A stretch of DNA of 29,700 nucleotides, from contig NW_014578527.1 in the NCBI RefSeq assembly GCF_000485595.1, positions 6,239 to 35,938 of the forward strand. The letters are read 5' to 3'. A model generated the notes under the pieces. That model had not been told where the DNA came from, did no database searches, and worked only from the letters and a program-made list of their open reading frames with translations. Origin of the DNA: Priapulus caudatus (taxonomy: Eukaryota > Priapulida > Priapulimorpha > Priapulimorphida > Priapulidae). Both the position numbers and the translations under genes were made by a program. Below, in pieces: positions 26,066-29,700 of this stretch (the first letter of the stretch is position 1; each line of letters starts with the position of its first letter).

Positions 26066-29000
26066 AGGTGGCGCGCCAGCCTCGCAAAGTAGAATCGCCC
26101 ACTTAAAACGATCCTACTGCGGTAGTGCTCCTCTGCGTCGGGTGGTATTGTCGCTGCGTTGGTAGTTACCGCTTTCAGCCCGCGAAAGATTTCTCTCGCC
26201 ACGGCGCGTGGCGTTGTGTAAAGACTTTATGAGATTGGTTGTGAGGATCGTACGGGTTAGCACGGGCGTACCCTTCTCGGCGGTACAGATTACGTGGTAG
26301 ACGTGGGAGAAATGAACGCGCAGCAAAAGTGTGGGCTAAGAGTGTAATAATGTTTATACAACACACGCGAGGGCGCTGACCGGAGTCCCGCGGGGCAGAA
26401 CGAAAGAATTGGGTAAGATACATACTCAGAACGCACCGGTAATCTGAACGGAGCAGCTTCTCAAAGAGCTTTTCTGAGGTCGTAACTCACTCGGTTTCGG
26501 CGCATGGTGTTGAATTCCAGGAATATATATTTCCACACGAGATAGTTTATCGTTCAACGTTACGAAAGTAACAGTCGCGTAACTTCCGAAATAGCGACGC
26601 ATCAGTAGGTTCGTGGAATAAAATGCCCTACAGGGGGCAGGGGGAGAGCACGGCCTCTACTCCCTCCCAACTGTCACTCTTATCGCCCTCTCTGCTCACT
26701 CAACTCCTGAGTTCGTCAACTCCGTTTCCTAACTCAAACTCTCCTTCCAACTGCTGTCTCTTTCCAACTTGGCTTATCGTCAGGCGCGAAGTGCCTTTTA
26801 ATCATACCCCTCGCGGGCGCTGCCCATTCGACGTCACTCTCAGTAGCGCTATCACCGGCGGCGCGGTGAGAGGCCTAACACGTACGCTCTGGTCGCGCAC
26901 GGGAGCCGTGGAAGGGGCCTACCATAAGCCACGTGATCGACGTCGGATCGATCGCTCGACATGGCGCGGACCCCGGTGATTGCTGTTGCGCTTACGGCCG
27001 CGTGTAATGTCGGTGGTCGGTGATTTCGGTGTTCGGTGTTCGGTACTTAATTACCTTCGCGAACGGCTATCCCGAATCTCTTACTTCCCGAATCGCTATT
27101 TCCCGCGTCTCCGATTTCACTCTGGGCCGCGCCGGTCACATTCCCGGGCCTCGGCCTCAGCGAAAGTAGGGGCGTCCTACGCGCACCTTTCCCTTCCGTG
27201 CGCAGTGCACGTCGCGCATCGAGACATCTAACGACTTCGTTTAATACACCAAATAAGCTCATGCTTGTTGCGCGCTTCGCCTAACAGATAATCACAGTTC
27301 GCGACCTTAACTCGCGACCCGCCGCACGGCGTACTGATCCTACGCGTGTGACATACCAATTGCGCGTACTTATCTATACTGAGTCCGCGACTTTGATGAT
27401 ACCCTATTACATATAATATACGTGTTCGCTCGCGGCCACCAACAACCCCCAAATTTAACGCAAATAGGCGGAGTGGACGATGATCCTCCCCGTCGTTCGG
27501 CCGGAGTCCTCACCAGGTCGCAGCGGTGCACATACCTCCTCAAACTCAGTCGGCGGCGAGTCACTTCTTCGTCCACCTCCCATCTGCTTGATCGGCGAAG
27601 GCGGGGCAATGCGCGGGCGCACATTGCTCCTGTCTCGCCGGCGTAGGCTCTGCGTCGCTCATCTACCCGAACAAAGTTCCGGTTTGCGGATCAAAGGCCC
27701 ACCTCGCCGCAGAGCCATGGGTCGTCCAGCCTCTATGGTTGCACGTCCGGCTAGGCGCCGGTGCAGTGATAACCCGTCGTCGGCCGCGTGGAGCTGTCCC
27801 ACGTTGGGAATCCACCGGACAGCAGGTCGAAGCCCGTGGGACTGATTGGCGGCCCCGTCGGTCGCTGGTCGTTCGGCCAGATCGCTCGGCGCAACACGGG
27901 CTAGCGTGGCTGCCGATGCGCATGACACTCCTGCTGGCTGTGCGCTGAGGTCGGAGGGGCCCGTCTCCCTACCTTCCGCAGCGGCCACGTTCTCAGAACC
28001 GGCTAAAAACCCCGATCCACTACGGTTGGCCTCCGTCGATCTACGCAGCTATCCACAGCGGCTGCTGCATTCTCGACCTCTTGTCCGCTGGAGAGCGCGG
28101 CGCATGCTAGCTTACGCATTACGACCTTGCGGATTTGTTGTAAATTCCGACCCGTGCTTCCACTCACCGGTTGTTCGGTCGGTCAAAGGCGCAGGGACCT
28201 GTCACTGTAGCGCCTCTCCCTCCAGTCTTCCCCTTCTCCTATCGCAGTCGCCCGCTGCTTTGCATTTCGGGTCTCCCTGCGACGACTCGGTCGCCAATCT
28301 CGGATCACTCGCTTTCCTGTGACAGCAGTAGGTTCGGCGTGCCTACCGCGTGAGGACGCGCTTGCAGGGACAACGTCCTGTATTCTGTCATAAGCCGGGG
28401 TCCTCGACCTGCCAGCTGCTTCTCTCTCCCTCGTCGCTGGTGAAAACGCCGCGGTTTTTCGGTGTGGTCTGCCGTAAGTGCGCGTCGCATAACGCGGTAA
28501 TTGGCAAGCGCCGGCAGGCCACACGTGTACGTGCAACTCCGTGAACGGAGGCACTGTACCGCCGCCACCCAGATAATGCCGTGTGATATTCCCAGTGCGT
28601 GGTCCCTGCGCATGCTAGTTGGGTAACTAGACAGGCCAACCACGGGCACGCGGACGCCCAATTGTTCGGCTGCGGCACCTGTTCGGCCGAGCGGTGTTCG
28701 TTCGATCGCGTCAAATCTCGGCGGCGAGGAGCTTCCCAACTTCCTAGACTTCCGTCCAGCCGTTCGGTGTCTGGCGGTCGAATCGCCCTCAGGCGATCGG
28801 GTGATGTCCAAAAGCGCGCAATGGTCGACGGGTCGTCACACGATCCTCCCTCTTCGCGACGGGTGACTCCCCCCCATCCTTCGGTTTTCTCTCCGGTCCG
28901 GCGGGGGCGGCTCGTCGGTACGCACTTCCCCTTTTGATGAAGGCTCAGCGGTTGTTGCGCTTCCAACCCTCCTGCGTCGACCAGCCGAGCTGACCGTGTG

Positions 29001-29700
29001 CAGCGTCTGGCCAGGCACCTACTGGTTACGGATAATGATCGAACCCAGCTGCTCGTTAGACGCTGCTTGCTCTGCTGGTCCCGCTCTCTTTCTCGCTTCG
29101 CCGTGACTCTCGTCCGCGGAACGCCGCCGAGGTGAGGAGCCTCAGCTAACTACGCTCACCGCCTCGTCGTGTGCACGTTTACGCTTTTCCCCTCTCAGCC
29201 TCCGCCGTCACGGGCGCGCCACGCATCGCCCCCCGCGGCGACTCATCCCGGAACTCTCACTCTCTCCCGCTAATGCCGCTTTCATCGGCGTCGGGCTCCG
29301 AATCGCCCATCGACGTCGGGCTCGGTGGCGCTGAAGCGCTGCTCCTTCTCTCGGGTCGCGTTGGCTGGACGGGCCGATAGGCCGCCTCGTCCGCTTCCAC
29401 GTGCGTCGGCAGGCAGTCTATCTGCCTCTGCCCGCGCAGCTGATTCTATAATCTGCGAAGCTGGCCTCTCTGTCATCGCGTCCTCCGCTCCTCGCTGTCG
29501 CTGCTCGAAACGCGGTCTGCACTCAGCTCATCGGTCGCCCACTCTTCCCCCGAGTACGAAATAGCATCCGCAGCGGGGCCGGATTTGCCATCACGCCTTA
29601 CGTCCTCCCGCTGCCATACGCAAGAAAAGGTGCGGGAAGTCAGGTCACGTCGCGCGTACCGGTAGCGTTATGCCTTATTCTTGTTTCAGGCGATTTCGCA
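26066..29700. other. GC- and CpG-rich block without an identified gene
   Basis: From about 26.6 kb to the window end, composition becomes GC- and CpG-rich, unlike the AT-rich DNA before it. Many 60-190-codon frames occur on both strands. The longest are minus 28388-28966 (192 codons) and plus 27846-28322 (158). Minus-strand reading around 29282-29560 is charged and Glu/Arg/Ser/Asp-rich (e.g. MTERPASQIIESAARAEADR), weakly gag- or transposon-ORF1-like. No conserved motif was found. ACAGGGGGCAGGGGGAG near 26630 is CTCF-like. Near 27010-27045 the word GGTGTTCGGT is tandemly repeated. Confidence 0.3.

Noticed and set aside
25905-27411. Possible LTR starting TGTAAC and ending ATTACA
   Set aside because: Only a 5-bp inverted terminus, no primer-binding site or polypurine tract next to either end, and no second copy in the window.

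Overview
The window looks like nuclear DNA from a metazoan, probably an invertebrate; the species cannot be named from sequence alone. The evidence is spliced exons with GT/AG borders, a THAP-type zinc-finger exon, Ty3/gypsy, LINE and hAT elements, TTAGGG units, and abundant micro- and minisatellites. No prokaryotic gene organisation is present.

Layout: 1-380 is unassigned. 381-7498 is a 5'-truncated Ty3/gypsy retrotransposon on the minus strand: 3' LTR 381-1343, polypurine tract 1344-1355, two repeat-rich accessory ORFs downstream of pol, then decayed integrase, RNase H and part of reverse transcriptase. The truncation coincides with the start of a ~160-bp repeat family that recurs near 21.5 kb. 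7.5-10.4 kb holds purine and CT simple repeats and a small hAT-like element with 8-bp target duplications.

10.4-19.9 kb carries, on the plus strand, part of a 17beta-hydroxysteroid dehydrogenase / very-long-chain 3-oxoacyl-CoA reductase gene (HSD17B12-like): a candidate N-terminal exon (~10451-10666), one clean exon (14131-14483) and one frame-damaged exon (19759-19916). Its first intron holds a ~2.4-kb LINE relic with endonuclease and reverse transcriptase. Its second intron holds a LINE-type tail, a 297-bp inverted-repeat element containing TTAGGG repeats, and a 62-bp minisatellite of about 27 units split by a solo LTR related to the LTR at 381-1343. The remaining C-terminal exons were not found and may lie beyond the window.

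20-29.7 kb contains a large hairpin, a second copy of the 7.5-kb repeat with tandem TGACGTCA sites, a duplicated ~230-bp segment carrying the first exon of a THAP-domain protein, and a minus-strand LINE reverse transcriptase relic. Beyond these lies AT-rich DNA, then a 3-kb GC- and CpG-rich block of unknown nature.

The most unusual signal is at 23.3-24.6 kb. The second THAP copy differs from the first almost only by G-C swaps (14 of 16 substitutions by hand count), and conserved residues of the adjacent LINE appear altered by the same kind of change. A second point is that exons 1 and 3 of the dehydrogenase carry several apparent one-base losses while exon 2 carries none. This matches the single-base indels in the neighbouring minisatellite and suggests either pseudogenisation or unpolished assembly.
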